Assembly: GCA_026826555.1 (NCBI GenBank)
Contig: JAKSZT010054324.1
Coordinates: forward strand, 4,424,835-4,488,834
DNA length: 64,000 bases
Direction of reading: 5' to 3'
Source: Tolypeutes matacus
Taxonomy: Eukaryota; Chordata; Mammalia; Cingulata; Chlamyphoridae
How positions within the stretch are numbered: position 1 is the stretch's first letter; each line of letters opens with the position of its first letter. The position numbers were made by a program, and so were the translations under genes. This document shows positions 1 through 12,234 of this stretch, piece by piece. A model generated the notes under the pieces. It was not told the origin of the DNA. It worked only from the letters and a program-made list of their open reading frames with translations, and searched no databases.

Positions 1-99
1 AAAAACATGGATGGATCAGATATATTGAGTCAATGATACTATTGAGTCAGTGATATAAGAGAAGATACAATGATTCCATGTAAATGAAGTGGGGGGGGG

Positions 100-1260
100 G
101 GAAAGCAAAACGAAGCCTTCCACTTCTAGCCAAGATGGAGTAACAAGGACAAGATTTACCCTCCCACCCAAAACAACTAAAATCCAGACTAATTGTATGA
201 AACAATGGTTTTTAATATGTTAGACAGCAGGCAGTAAAGGACAGCTATCCTTGAGAGATGGGGAATGAAGTAGGAGAAGCCACAGCCTCCTGTGGAGACT
301 TTCCAGGTTGCAGCACAGGTAAGGGGAATGTGGGTACAGGCCAAGAGTGTCCCTGAGTACAGGAGATGGAGCTGAGAATCCAGGAGGTCAAAGTGGCTAG
401 AGCTCACAGTTCCAGAATAAGAAAGAAGAAAGAGCTGGTCAGATAAAAGTCCAGAGGTTCACAAAGAGCCCCCTTTGAGACTTCAGCTGAATACTAGCTA
501 TCACTTGCATGTAAGGTAAGAACCATCTAAAATGGTTAGAGGGAACAGTCCCTTGGGGCTCACTCAGGACCAGAATGGTTTCTGTCCTCACCACCCAGAA
601 TATAATATCTCACAATTCACCATACTCAGAAGGGTATTACTTTAGTAATTAAGAAAAACTAGCCCTAGAGTAAATTCTGCTCTGTTCTCACTTATTTTTA
701 TTTTTTATTTTTTATTTTTTAAAGATTTTTTAAAAATTTATTTATTCATTTATCCCCCCCTTGCTGCTTGTACTCGCTGGGTCAGCCAACCATGCCGTGT
801 GGGCGGGCCCGCCCCCACCAGGAGGCCCCGGGAACCGAACCCGGGGCCTCCCACATGGCAAACGGGAGCCCCACTGATTGAGCCACAGCCGCCCCCATGG
901 TCTCACTTAATAAAGCTTAAAAGAAGACCCAAAAGAATCAACTGTTTTCAAGTAGCTTAATCAGGTTCCAGAACAAAACTCAAGAATATTTATAGGAAAA
1001 TACAAATATCCAATGCATAACAAGATAAAATTTCATAATATCTCGCATCCAATAAAAGATTATCAGGCATGGAAAGAAGCTTGAAAATATAGCCCATAAG
1101 GAGAAAAACCAATCAATTGAAACCGACTCAAATGACACAGATGATAGAATTAATAGACAAATTAAATGTGACTATTTTCATATTCCATATGCTCAAGTAG
1201 CTAGAGGAAAGATTAAACATGTTAGAGACACAGCAGCTATATAAAAGACCCCAAAATAGG
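100..1260 (+). mobile_element. Old L1M / HAL1-like relic, 5' (ORF1-side) part
   Basis: The sequence around 1060-1255 reads like the 5' or ORF1-side region of an old mammalian L1: A-rich, with a stretch on acat-gaagaagc, rat-gaccc, agatgatagaatt and tgttcaa-type wording that I know from L1M elements. It is interrupted by the SINE at 695-900. No open frame survives. An L1-type 3' tail follows almost at once (1280-1485), so ORF2 is missing. That arrangement fits a half-L1 (HAL1) or an internally deleted L1M. The left part (100-680) is assigned mainly by continuity and is less certain. Confidence 0.45.
695..900 (-). mobile_element. DAS-type tRNA-derived SINE
   Basis: Read on the minus strand this is a tRNA-like head followed by a short body and an A-rich tail; the tail appears as the T-rich run 695-750 on the plus strand. 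The A box is the complement of 871-885 (TGGCTCAATCAGTGG) and the B box is the complement of 831-841 (GGTTCGGTTCC), both close to RNA polymerase III type 2 promoter consensus. A 9-bp target-site duplication, TCTCACTTA, lies at 686-694 and 901-909. The family resembles the tRNA-Ala SINEs of armadillos. It sits inside an older L1/HAL1 relic, so it inserted later. Confidence 0.85.
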
Positions 1261-1279
1261 CAAAACTAATCTATAGTGA

Positions 1280-1485
1280 TAGAGCTCAGACTAATGGTTC
1301 CTCTTGGAGGATATTAATGGGAGGCGGCATGAGGATGCTTTCTGAGATGCTGAAAATGTTTTATATTTTGATAGGGGTGGTTTTAGATGGGTGTATGCAC
1401 ATGTGAAAATCCATTGAGCTGTTTGCTTAAGATTTGTGTACTTTATGCAAGTTAAACCTCAAAGTATCACACATACTCTCTGGAG
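1280..1485 (+). mobile_element. L1M 3' untranslated end
   Basis: The stretch resembles the 3' UTR of old mammalian L1s: a T-rich 'ggggtggttttagatgg' segment, a 'gtgtatgcacatgtgaaaa' segment, then 'cttaagatttgtg' and 'gttaaacctcaaag' just before the end. It is co-oriented with the L1-like ORF1-side relic immediately upstream and probably belongs to the same element. Confidence 0.5.
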
Positions 1486-1489
1486 TTTG

Positions 1490-2960
1490 TTTGCAAAGCA
1501 GATCAGTCTATGTGAATAAACAGATCTTTTATTCCATTAGATGGACCAAAGTGGATGCATGTCCACAAGAGTCTATAATTCTTATAGAAGACAAAGTTTA
1601 GATATGATCAATTAGATAGATGCTAACTATATCACAGGGATTTTATCTACAGTTATATTAATCCCAACTGGTCAGTGACAGCAGGATTCATATTAGTTGC
1701 TTAATAAATGTTGTTGATTGCCATTATCTCTTGCCAGGTTTTGTCTGTGAAGGAATGAGATGGAGAGATTTGGGAAGAAAATTGGTGTGCTTTGTTTTAT
1801 GTATGTAGGAGAAGAGATATGGAAGGAGAGAGTCTAGCTTTGCAAGAATAAAGATGCCTGTTTTCCCAGGAAGTTCATATCTGTGGTACCGAATAAATAC
1901 GGACAAGGCAAGTTTTTAACCTAAGTAAACCAGCTAGTCACTTCCAAGATATAGAACATGTGGGGACAAAGGGAAATGGGGGTCTAGGGTATTCTCCATC
2001 TTCACATGGGAGTCCAAAATATCAATAAAAGTAGACTTCCATTGTTTCTGTCTGTGCATCATCCCCACCAAGTATTAAATGCCAGGCCACTGAGGAAATA
2101 GCTCTCAGTAGGTAATTCATCTAATATGCCTATTTCTGTGATCCTCAGGTAAATCCGTAACTAAGATTGTTCTGGAGTATTCTACTTCTCTAATCAATCA
2201 AATACAGATGCAACATCTAGAAGATATCCCTCTCCTACAATTCCAACCTGCCTTACTTTAAGGAAAGTAGTGGGTCAAATTGTAGATCTGAGAGCAAGAA
2301 GCCAGATTTCTTTCGCCATAAAGAAGGGCCATGTTGGCGGAGGAATTTCTCACAGGGTCTCTTGTAGACAGAGTAAGTTGTTCCTGAATATTGCTACTAA
2401 TTAAAATGATAATCCTCATATCCCAGTGTAGGAGGGGAGAGCAAGTCTTGGCACTTTGAGTTTTTATATTACTGTGTGACTTTTTATAAAAAAATGAATT
2501 GCCAGTCAAGCTTTGCATTGGAGTGTCCTGCGGAAGCTTTCTCGGTACGCTGTGTTTTTTTCTGACATTGGAAAGAAGTGGCCAAAAAGGGAAGAAAATG
2601 AAAGAACCAGATGATTGTGTTTAAACTTTGTCTTGCTCTGTGCACCAGCCTTACCCTGGAAACACTGGTGGTGGTGGTCATTGGTGTAGATGCTTGATTT
2701 TTGTGGGTAACCCTGGGAAGCACTGTGATCCACCACTGGAGAATCACCTGCATAGGGTAAAAATAAGGTTGCAATAATAGAGCTCTGTACTTCTCCGATT
2801 CTGCCCATTCTCCTAACTTATTCAGGAAGTTTCTGAGAGTATCTCTCTGGGAGCTTTTATTTTTTTAAATTTATTTTTATTTTTAATTTTTAAAGTTTTT
2901 TATAATTGTGTCCTTTTTCCCCCCTTTCCTGCTCTGGCTGTCTGATATGACTATCATCAA
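1490..2960. other. No feature recognised
   Basis: About 1.5 kb in which I see no convincing gene, RNA or recognisable repeat. Short open frames on the minus strand (2258-2808) have no familiar motif and overlap each other in different frames, as expected by chance. A T/A-rich patch lies at 2855-2900. Confidence 0.4.
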
Positions 2961-3410
2961 AGCTGTTGTGGTAGATTGATTATGTTGATGACCATTAAAT
3001 GGTCTCTCTGCCCTTTGCCCTGTAACATTGTAGGGTCCTCCCACTCTGACTCTGGGCTTGGCCATGTATCTGCTTTGGCCAATGGGGGGCTTGCAAAGTA
3101 CTTGGAAGCTTCTGCTTCCTCTGTTTCTCCTCTACCTTTGCCATGACAGTGTGCCCAGGTTAGTTTCCTAGAGGATTAGAGACCACGTGGAGCATAGCCA
3201 AGCCATACCAGCTGAGGCCAATGTGAGAGTTCACTGGAAGCCCCAGAATGCAGATGCTTGAGAGAGCCCAGCCCAGACCAGCGGAACTACCTAGTCAACT
3301 CTTAAGCTAAAAAAACGCTAATTGTTTTAAAACCCTGGACTTCGTGGTTGGTTGGTATGCAGCTTTATTATAGCAATAGATTACTGATATCTTTGCCAGT
3401 GCTATGAATC
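2960..3410 (+). mobile_element. Old LTR-like repeat, subfamily not named
   Basis: The wording matches a mammal-wide LTR-like repeat. It has a 'gcttggccatgt...tttggccaatgggg' segment, a 'agaccacgtggagcatagcc' segment, and an end in 'attgttttaa...tatagcaatagattactgata'. Similar but more decayed stretches occur at 36430-36800 and 51045-51430. I cannot name the subfamily with confidence. No coding capacity is visible. Confidence 0.45.
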
Positions 3411-4121
3411 TCTTTGAGACAGGCCCTCTTCTGTTTGTCATTTCACATATTGAGGCTCATGTTCTGGTCGTTGTTTTCTTTTTGAGTTCCTATAGTCATC
3501 CCAAGTAGGAAAAAGATCCTTCAGCCTGCCCCTAAAAACACGGCTACTTTGTTCTCTATCAATATTGTGTGTGATATAGAGGCCTGGCTTTTTTTCTTTA
3601 AAAAAAAAAAACATGAACCATCTAAAAAAGTATAGAGAATCCTATAACAGACATCAGTTTTTCATTCCTACCATCCAGATTTGACAAATATCTTTATACT
3701 TTGACAATGATTTTCTAATATTTAAGATTTTTTCATCTGTTTTCATAAATAAGTTTAGTCTATACTGGTACTATTCTTATAACCTTTGGCCTCAAGTTTA
3801 TGTTAAACTCATAAAAATGGTTTGGGATATTTCCCTCATTATTTTCTGAAAAAGCTTTTATAGGATAGGTATGATCTGTGACATAAAAGTTAGATCATAT
3901 TCTCTTGCAAGACTATTAGAGCCTGTATTTTGACGAGGAGATATTTTTTGACTCATGATCAGTTCTTTTAATGGCTGTTGGTTTATTCAGTTTTTCTGTT
4001 CCTTCTTGAGTCTGTTTTTATAAATTTATATATACTTTTAGATAATTTGTTGGCATAAAAACCTATACTCTATAGTTATGTTCCCTTTTAGGTCCTTCTT
4101 TTATTAATAAATGTTATCAAT

Positions 4122-4140
4122 ATTTGTGTGTGTGTGTGTT
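4122..4140. repeat. (TG)n microsatellite
   Basis: A short uninterrupted TG run inside the antisense L1M. Confidence 0.85.
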
Positions 4141-4824
4141 CAGTCTTCTATTAGTTTGTCCTTTGTATTAGTATTTTCAAGGAATGCTTTCTTTGGCTTT
4201 ATTCTGTTGTTCCCTTTCTAGCTTGTTGAACTGAACAGTTAGTGAATTTCAATTTTTCCTTTTGTAAAAACTTAGTTTAAGGCTATAAATTTACCTGTAA
4301 CTACTATTTCAGTCCTATTACACAAAGTTAATACATTGTTCTTTTATTATCATTTGATTTTAAATGTGTTGGACACTGTAACTTTTAACCCATAAGATAT
4401 TATAGTCGGGACAAGCGGGTTTTTATTACATATGTATTAAATATATATTTTTATTAAATATGACATATATTCTTATGGTATATTCTTAAATGCTTAACAC
4501 ACATACTGAACTAGAAAATTTTCTAACAAGATATAAAGTCATTCACGGTTGCTTTTTTGGCTCTTTAATACAAGGACTTTAGCATACTTTAAATATTGAT
4601 TGCACAATCTCCATCTTCCTGGTTATTGTCTAGAGTTTCAGTTCTACTTTATTTTAACATGAAAATTATATATCATTTTAATAGTCAAAATTAACTAATT
4701 ATAACAACTTTTTTTTATAACTTCTGTGTATTATTTCTTTTTTCTCCTCCCTGGACTCTTTTCTTTTTGCTGAAGTATTTCCTTTTGTAATTCTTAAGCA
4801 AGAAACTATAGAAACTTAGTTTAT

Positions 4825-4834
4825 NNNNNNNNNN
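4825..4834. other. 10-N assembly gap flanked by an exact 47-bp duplicate
   Basis: Bases 4778-4824 and 4835-4881 are identical over 47 bp on either side of ten Ns. The simplest reading is two contig ends that overlap but were not merged, so the second copy and the Ns are artefacts. Confidence 0.9.
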
Positions 4835-5849
4835 TTTCCTTTTGTAATTCTTAAGCAAGAAACTATAGAAACTTAGTTTATATATATATAAATACATCTT
4901 TGAATTTTTTCAAACATTAGTTTAACTATATATAGAATGTTTGGTAAACATATTTTCTCTCCACATGTTGGACATTTTGCTCCATTGTCTTCTGCTGTCT
5001 ATTGTTTCTGATTAAATGTCAATTTTCAGTCTGATTGTCATACTTTGTTAGTCATTTTTTTCCAGTACTGTTTAAGATTTTCTTTTTATCCTTACTGTTG
5101 TACATTTTCAAAAGATGTCTTAATGTGGATTTACTTTTACTTATCCTGCTTATCATTCAGGCTCTTAATCTTCCAGTGTTATTTCTCTGCTATTCCCTCT
5201 CTTCTTTTCTTCTTGAACCTCCCATTCAATATATGTAGGTATATGTATATTTTGGATCTTTTTAATCTACCTCATGTGTCTTCTCTTTCATATTTTTGAT
5301 ACCTTTATTTTACTGTGCAACATTTTAGTTGATTTCCTTCATGTACTATTATTCTCTCTTTAACTGTTTCTGGCATTTATTTCATCTGCATTTTAAATTT
5401 CAATAACCCTGTAATTTGTTCAGAATCTCTGATTGTCCTTTTTTTGTTATATTCGTTTCATTTCTTCCTGTTTTTGTTTAATTATTTTGTTTTTTCTTCC
5501 TGTTTTTGTTTCATCATATTGTGGTCTTCTTAATGGATCTATTCCTTTATATCTATAAGTATGTAAAAATCTTTTAAAGTTATTTTGTGATGGCTCTATT
5601 ACTCTCATTTGGGCAGGGATGGGGTGGGGTGTGTAATAACCCTTGCTGATTTTGTTGGCTCTCTCAGCATTAGTTTTCTTTTGTGGTTGGAACTTTATTT
5701 GCATGCTTATCTTGAGTTAGTGTTTTCTTTATGCATTCCACCCTGGATGGTTTTCTCCACTGGGTTGCCTAGGCTTCCAGTCTACCATCAGGCTTTATAC
5801 TGATGACTTAGAGCTCCTGTTCTAGTAAAATGTTGAGGATGTTACATGT

Positions 5850-6800
5850 CCAGTCTATTTCAAGGGTCCCCAAGACCCCTCCTCACCCATCCATTGATTT
5901 GCTAGAAGACCTCAGAGGACTCAGCACATGGTTGTGCTCATGGTTAAGGTTTATTACAGCAAAAGGATACATAAAACAAGACTAGCAAGGAAAAAAGACA
6001 CAGGCAGAGTCTGGATAAATCCATGCACAAATGTCCTTATGATCTGTCTCCGCCATGGGAAGAACACACCAAGTGTGTTCCTTTCTTCAGCAGCAAAACA
6101 CGTGGAAACATGTGGGCAAAGTTTCTGCCCAGGAGAGTCCATTAGAGACTCAGTGCTGGTATTAGTTTTCTAGGGCTTTTGTAGCAAATTACCACAAACC
6201 TGTGGCTTAACAAACTCGCTCACAGTACGAAAGCTAGAAGTCAGATGAAAGTGTTTACAGGTTTCTTCTGGAGACTTTGCAGGAGAAGCCGTTGCATGCT
6301 CCTTTCCTAGCTTCTGGTGGCTGCTGACAGTACTTGGCTTTCCTTGGCTTGTAGGTGCTCTGCCTCCACTCTTCTGGCTACCTTCTCTACGTGCCTCTGT
6401 GTCTCAAATGTCCCTCTGCATTTCCACCTGTCTTTGGATTGAGGGCCCACCCTAAATACAGGAAAACGCCATCTCAATATTTCTTAATTACAGCAAAGTC
6501 CCTTTTGCAAATAAGTTCACATTTATAGGTTTGGGCGGTGTTAGGACATAGACATGAATTTCTGGGGGCCACTCTTCTATCCACTACAGTGCCCAAGGAT
6601 TTTATTGGGGGCTGATTACCACATAGGCATCCTTTGCCTAGAATGTACCCAAATTCCAGCCTGCCAGAAGGAAAGCAGGTGTTCACTATAAATCACATTG
6701 TTTGTACAGTCTAGGCACAGTGAGGCAAGCCTTATCAGTTAGGGAATGATTAGAGTGCCAAATCCCCAGAGCCAGCCAAGGGCCAGCCTTGCAAGCAGAC
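5850..6800 (-). mobile_element. ERV-type LTR, copy A (interrupted by MLT1)
   Basis: The segment matches 8440-9010 in order and orientation: 'ggactcagca-at-g', 'tttattacag-gaaaggatacat', 'gcccaggaga', 'ccagaaggaaa-cag' and 'ataaatcacattg-ttgtaca' appear in both. On the minus strand it carries an AATAAA signal (complement of the tttatt at about 5950), as an LTR would. The wording recalls ERVL-type LTRs such as the MER21 group, but I am not certain of the name. A MaLR LTR (6157-6587) interrupts it. Confidence 0.5.
6157..6587 (-). mobile_element. MLT1-type MaLR LTR
   Basis: The plus strand reads as the reverse complement of an MLT1 LTR: it opens 'gtattagttttctagggc...accacaaac', passes 'cttctggtggctgctgaca' and 'ttccttggcttgtagg', and closes 'gggggccactcttctatccacta'. 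Five-base copies of AGTGC flank it at 6152-6156 and 6588-6592, the 5-bp target duplication typical of ERVL/MaLR elements. The related LTR at 8440-9010 has no insertion at the matching point, which dates the MLT1 as the later event. Confidence 0.8.
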
Positions 6801-8440
6801 CCTTCTAAAGATAGCAAACTTCAGGAATGCTATATAAACTCTTTTCTCTAAAGTTTGTCTCCTTAGTCCTTAGCTAAGACATCTATGTTTACAACAAAAT
6901 TATCATTAGGACCCTAGTAACCAACCTGGGATCAATCTGCACTATTGACCTCAGTCATGTCCTCAGAGTCCTGGATTTAGCCAGTTAAAACAAATCCCAT
7001 TAACCATAAAGATCTATCTTAAAAAACCTGATGGCTTCCTCATATGATGTGCCTTTCCCCAGCTTGCAGCTTTTGACAGGCACCACAAGTTAGGAATCTA
7101 TCAGTAGTTTAGAGCCAATCAGCAGCTCGATTTCAGATGTTCCCATCAGAGAACATGTACTTTTCCATGGGCATCTGTAGGTAACCCAGACAGTCCAGCC
7201 AGCATCCGTGATGTTTTCACTCACTGAGGGAAGTTCTTAATCTGCAATAGGCCCAGATTCTGAATTATGTTCGTTGAAGAGAGTGCTCTTGTCTGATTTC
7301 AGTTCAGTACAGCTAGTGCTAAGGCTGAAACACCCATAGCAGGCAGTATCAGGTTTCAGTTTAGAGTTTGGTCTAAGCATTTAGGATCTATGAACTCAGG
7401 ATTAAAAAAACAACAAAAAAGCCCCAGAAAAAACAGTGGCTTTTATTCTGCAGTAGCAAAGTTCAAAGGGCGAGACAGCTGGTTTAAAGACCAAGTGACA
7501 AGGATGCTCTAAGCCCTTTTACTTTGTCTGTCTTAGAGTCCCAAATGATCCACTCTAAAAACCTACACATCAGGTTAGAAAACCATCTGCTTCTAAGGGT
7601 TAGGCATTTGATTTCAACAAGAGCTCATTAGCATGCAAAAAACTGCCTTTCAAACTCTGAAAGTATATTTTCATCTGACAATTGCCTCTCTTTTCATGTC
7701 TCTTCCCCCTACCTTTTTTTTTTAAACACTCCAATAGGCCAACATCATAGAAGAAATCAGGTTTGTTTTGCTTTCAATACTCAGAGTTTAAATTTCAAAC
7801 AAAACAAAACAAACCCAAGAGACTTGTGTCTCACTAAAAGTTTTAATTTGCAGCTTTCCCTGTTTGGGATGATCCCTTTAACATTTATAAAATTACATGT
7901 ATATGACATTTTTCATCAATTTTTACCATTCACAGGTGCAATAGCCACAAAATTCAAAACTGTTTTTTTAAATCAATGTTTTTATTGCAAGTTTTACTCC
8001 AAGCCCTGGCTGTAAATACAGCAATTATAAGGTTAAAATTATAGCTGCTGGGAGATCCCTGCTGGGCTGACATAAGGAAGGTGCTGAAGCTAGGCTTGAG
8101 CTGTCCAGCATTTTTTAGTCCTGTGTGGAGGAGAAAGCAACTAACGAACTATTTTTTATTTTCTTTGGCCCATCCAAAGCCCACCTATGGGAATATTTGA
8201 GCCCTTTCTCCTCCTACACAGAGGAGAGCATAAAGAGTAATGGCATCACCTGGTCTTCACTCTCTTTTTTTCCCCCCACTATAGCTAGTTGGATAAAATT
8301 CCATTTTCAAATTCCATAGGTAACTTTTACTTCTCATAATAGGTGGTGTTAGATATCCTGGGTAGCTCTACATCTGCCCAGGTATGAGGGTTTTGTCATA
8401 TTCCCTTGCCCCTCTTTTTCCAAAATAATACTATAGCCAT
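6800..8440. other. Unassigned region between the two related LTR copies
   Basis: No gene or confident repeat recognised. If 5850-6800 and 8440-9010 are the two LTRs of one provirus, this would be a strongly decayed internal remnant. I see no retroviral gene motif to prove that. Short open frames at 7824-8015 and 8125-8319 look random. Confidence 0.3.
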
Positions 8441-9010
8441 AGTTCAATGAGTTCGAATTATTCTAGCAAATCCCACCATTGCCACCATAGTTTTGGGAAT
8501 CTCCAAGACCACCCGTATGTTTAGACATTCTTTAGTGGGATCCATGTGACTCAGCATATGCTTGAATTCATGGCTTAAGGTGTATTACAGTGAAAGGATA
8601 CATGATAGGATTATTAAAGGGGAAAAAACACAGTCTGGAAAAATCCATTCACAAGCTTCCTTATGTTCTTTCCCTCCCATAAAGAGACACAATGAGCATG
8701 TTCATGTCTAGGGCAGTGAAAAATCTAATAACATGGGTGCAATGTTTTTGCCCAGGAGAATACATTGGAGAATCAACATCTATGACCTTTTGTTGGTGGT
8801 TGATCATGTAGACACCTTCTGCCTACCCAAACTAAAATGCCAGATCTCCAGAAGGAAAACAGATTTTCATCATAAATCACATTGGTTGTACAAACATTGT
8901 AAGCACAGTGAGCTGTCCTTATCAGGGAATGGTTTTGGTGCCGAATTTCCAGATATCAGCTAAGGCACAACTTTGTAAACAGGACAAAGAAACTGAGACC
9001 TGCTGTTTTA
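8440..9010 (-). mobile_element. ERV-type LTR, copy B
   Basis: This is the uninterrupted partner of copy A, with the shared landmarks listed there. 'ttgcccaggagaatacattgg' is followed directly by the sequence that in copy A lies on the far side of the MLT1. The two copies are clearly diverged, so the pair is old. They may be the two LTRs of one provirus or two independent insertions. Confidence 0.5.
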
Positions 9011-9364
9011 ACTCTTTTCTTCACACGGTACTGAGTCAGGAGGTGGCAAAACCCAGATTATGACTGACACACCATATCTGCCTCAGCTTTCCCTAAACTA
9101 CTTGGGCATTCAGCTGTTATGTAGAAAATAGCCTCTGGGAATACTTAACTAAATATTTTTCTGGTGACAAGGAAGTCCCACCATAGCTATTGATTTCAAA
9201 CAGAGAGACCAGCTAGGTCCCTTGTGCTGTTATATGGAGGAGAGGAAATTTTAAATCTTGACTCCTGGCAGCCTTTGACAGACTTCAGACCCAGAGCCCA
9301 GAGCACTGCTTTGTGTTCTAGTTTACTTTTTCCTCTACAAAGGTGGGACTGTGTGTTTTAGAGG
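9010..9364. other. No feature recognised
   Basis: About 350 bp up to the 5' truncation point of the L1. No motif recognised. Confidence 0.4.
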
Positions 9365-10001
9365 AGAAATAAATGCCTCTACAATTATAGCAGGGGACTT
9401 CAACACACCACTATCATCATTAGACAGAACATCTAGACAGAGAATCAATAAAGAAACAAAGGCACTCAACAATACATTAGAAGACCTGGACTTAATAGAC
9501 ATATACAGAACACTACACCCAAATACAGAGGGATTTACATTCTTCTCGAGTGCACATGGAACATACTCCAAAATAGACCACATGCTAGGCTACAGAGCAA
9601 CTCTCAATGAATTCAGAAAGATTGAGATTATACAAAGTAATTTCTCTGACCACAACAGAATGAAATTGGAAATCACTAAGGGCCAGAGACACAGGTTAGG
9701 TACAAGGATATGGAAGTTAAACAACACACTCTTAGACAAACAGTGGGTCAAAGAGGAAATCTCAAAAGAAATCAGTAACTACATTGAAACTAATGAAAAC
9801 GACAACACAACATATCAAAACCTATGGGATGCAGCGAAAGCAGTCCTGAGAGGGAAGTTCATAGCCATAAATTCATATATTAAAAACGAAGAAAGAGCTA
9901 AAATTGAAGACCTAATTGCACACTTGGAGGAATTGGAAAAACAACAAATTAAACCTAAAGGAAGTAGAAAGAAGGAAATAACAAAGATTAGAGCAGAATA
10001 A
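9351..10001 (+). pseudogene. L1 ORF2 endonuclease segment
   Basis: A 216-residue open frame whose L1 similarity begins near residue 7. It contains the APE-type endonuclease block [11 protein letters not shown] (about residues 12-22), then [30 protein letters not shown], and the [10 protein letters not shown] block near residues 98-107. These include the catalytic-type GDFN Asn/Asp residues and the terminal SDH motif of L1 endonucleases. The upstream Glu-bearing motif is lost with the 5' truncation. The initial Met is not a real start; the frame simply opens in flanking DNA. A TAA at 9999-10001 ends it. Confidence 0.92.
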
Positions 10002-10148
10002 GTGAAATAGAGAATAAGAAAGCACTGGAAACAATATTACACAATATTAAACAATAAACAAAAAAATAAAACCAAAAGCTGGTTCTTCGAGAATATCAAT
10101 AAAATTGACAAACCCTTAACCAGACTAACAAAGAAAAAGAGAGAACAG

Positions 10149-11312
10149 ATGCAAATACATAAAATGAGGAATGAGCAAGGGGATATCACTACTGACCCCA
10201 CAGAAATAGAGAGTATCATAAGAGGATACTTTGAAAAATTATATGCCAACAAGAATGATAATTTAGAGGAAATGGACAAGTTTCTAGAAACTCACAAACA
10301 ACCTACAATGATGAAAGAAGAAATAGATAAACTCAACAGTCCAATTACAAGTAAAGAGATAGACTCAGTCATCAAAAACCTCCCAACTAAGAAGAGCCCA
10401 GGACCAGATGGCTTCACAGCTGAATTCTATCAAACATTCCCGAAAGAGCTAACACCAATTCTACTTATGCTCTTCCAAAAAATAGAAGTAGAAGGAATAT
10501 TGCCTAACTCATTCTATGATGCCAACATTACCCTAATACCAAACCAAATAAAGATACCACAAGAAAGGAAAATTATAGACCAATTTCTCTAAGGAACCTA
10601 GATGCTAAAATCCTCAACAAAATACTTGCTAATCGCATTCAACAACATATCAAAAGGATTATACACCATGACCATGTGGGTTCATCCCGGGTATGCAAGG
10701 ATGGTTCAATATAAGAAAATTAATCAATGTAATACACCACATAAACAGATGGAAAGGAAAAAACCACATGATCATCTCTATAGATGCAGAAAAAGCATAT
10801 TACAAAATACAGCACTCCTTTCCTCATAAAAACACTACAAAAGATAGGAATAGATGGAAACTTTCTGAAAATGATAAAGGGTATATATGAAAAACCCAAA
10901 GCTAACATCATTTTCAATGGTGAAATCCTAAAAGCCTTCCCTCTGAGATCGGGAACTAGACAAGGATGCCCACTATAACCACTCCTATTTAACATTGTCT
11001 TTAGAAGTACTTATGCGAGCACTGAGACAAGAAAAGGACATAAAAGGCATCTAGATTGGAAAAGAAGTAAAAATTTCATTATTTGCAGATGACATGATCC
11101 TATACATAGAAAACCCTGAGAAATCTACAATAAGGCTTCTAGAACTTATAAAGGAGTTTAGTAATGTTGCATGCTATAAGATCAATGCTCAAAAATCACT
11201 AGCATTTCTATACACCAATAATGAGCAAACTGAGGAGGAAATCAGGAAAAAAATGCCATTTACAATAGTAAATAAAAGAATCAAATACCTAGGAATAAAT
11301 TTAAAGGTGTAA
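10149..11312 (+). pseudogene. L1 ORF2 reverse transcriptase segment, broken
   Basis: The reverse transcriptase is spread over several frames. The 10149-10592 part carries [15 protein letters not shown] (residues 81-95), the fingers motif of L1 RT. The 10784-10978 part carries SGTRQGCPL and is then stopped by TAA at 10976-10978. The catalytic FADD motif is intact at 11082-11093 and is followed by an open stretch (11094-11312) ending RIKYLGINL, the thumb-side motif. At least two frame changes and several stops mean no functional enzyme. Open pieces at 11332-11987 continue toward the C-terminal region, with [10 protein letters not shown] and LENWIS recognisable. Confidence 0.92.
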
Positions 11313-12234
11313 AGGACTTATATACAGAAAACTACACAACACTGTTAAAGGAAATCAGAGAAGACTTAAATAAATGGAAAAATATTCCCTGTTCATGGAT
11401 AGGAAGACTAAACATCATCAAGATGTCTATCCTACCCAAACTAATATACAGATTTAATGCAATCTCAATAAAAGTCAACACTGTATTTTTTAAGGAACTG
11501 TAAAAACTAACCACAAAATATATTTGGAGAGGCAAGAGGCCCCGAATTGCCAAAAGACATATTGAAAAAGAAGAATGAAGTTGGAGGTATCACACTACCT
11601 GATTTTAAAACATACTACAAAGCTACAGTGATCAAAACTGCGTGGTATTGGCATAAGGATAGACCTACTGACCAATGGAACCGAATTGAGAGTTCTGATA
11701 TAGATCCTCGCATATACAGTTATCTGATATTTGACAAGGCCATGAAGCCCACTCGGTTGGGAGAGAATGGCCTCTTTAACAAGTGGTGCTTGGAGAACTG
11801 GATATCCATATCCAAAAGAATGAGAGAAGAATACCATCTCACACCTTATACAAAAATCAACTCAAGATGGATTAAAGATCTAAATATAAGAGCCAAAACC
11901 ATAAAGACCTTGGAAGATAATGTAGGGAAGCATCTACAGGACCTTGTAATAGGAAATGGTTTCATGAACTTCACAGCCAAAGCATGAGCAGCAAGAGAAA
12001 AAATAGATAAATGGGATCTCATCAAAATTAAAAACTTCTGCACCTCAAAGGATGTTATTAAGAAAATAAAAAGGCAGCCTACCCAATGTGAGAAAATATT
12101 TGGCAACCATTTATCTGATAGGAGCCTAATATCCTGCATATATAAAGAAATCTACACCTTGAAAATAAAAGGACAACCCATTTAAAAAATGGGCAGGTGA
12201 CCTGAAAAGACACTTCTCCAAGGAAGAAATACAA

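Larger units (their letters stand above)
3590..5620 (-). mobile_element. Antisense old L1M, ORF2 to 5' region
   Basis: This AT-rich region reads on the minus strand as a decayed L1. The part around 4150-4330 corresponds to the segment between the endonuclease and reverse transcriptase parts of ORF2 (antisense wording 'ttctagcttgttgaa...ctataaattt'). The part around 5080-5190 corresponds to the ORF1/5' side (antisense 'gtggattta...ttatcctgcttat...ctt'). The order right to left, 5' to 3', is what a minus-strand L1 should show. No frame is intact. It contains a (TG)n tract and a small assembly gap. Confidence 0.5.

Noticed and set aside
831..885. Functional tRNA gene in the SINE heads
   Set aside because: A and B boxes are present, but the sequence joins a SINE body and A-rich tail, and no full cloverleaf is apparent.
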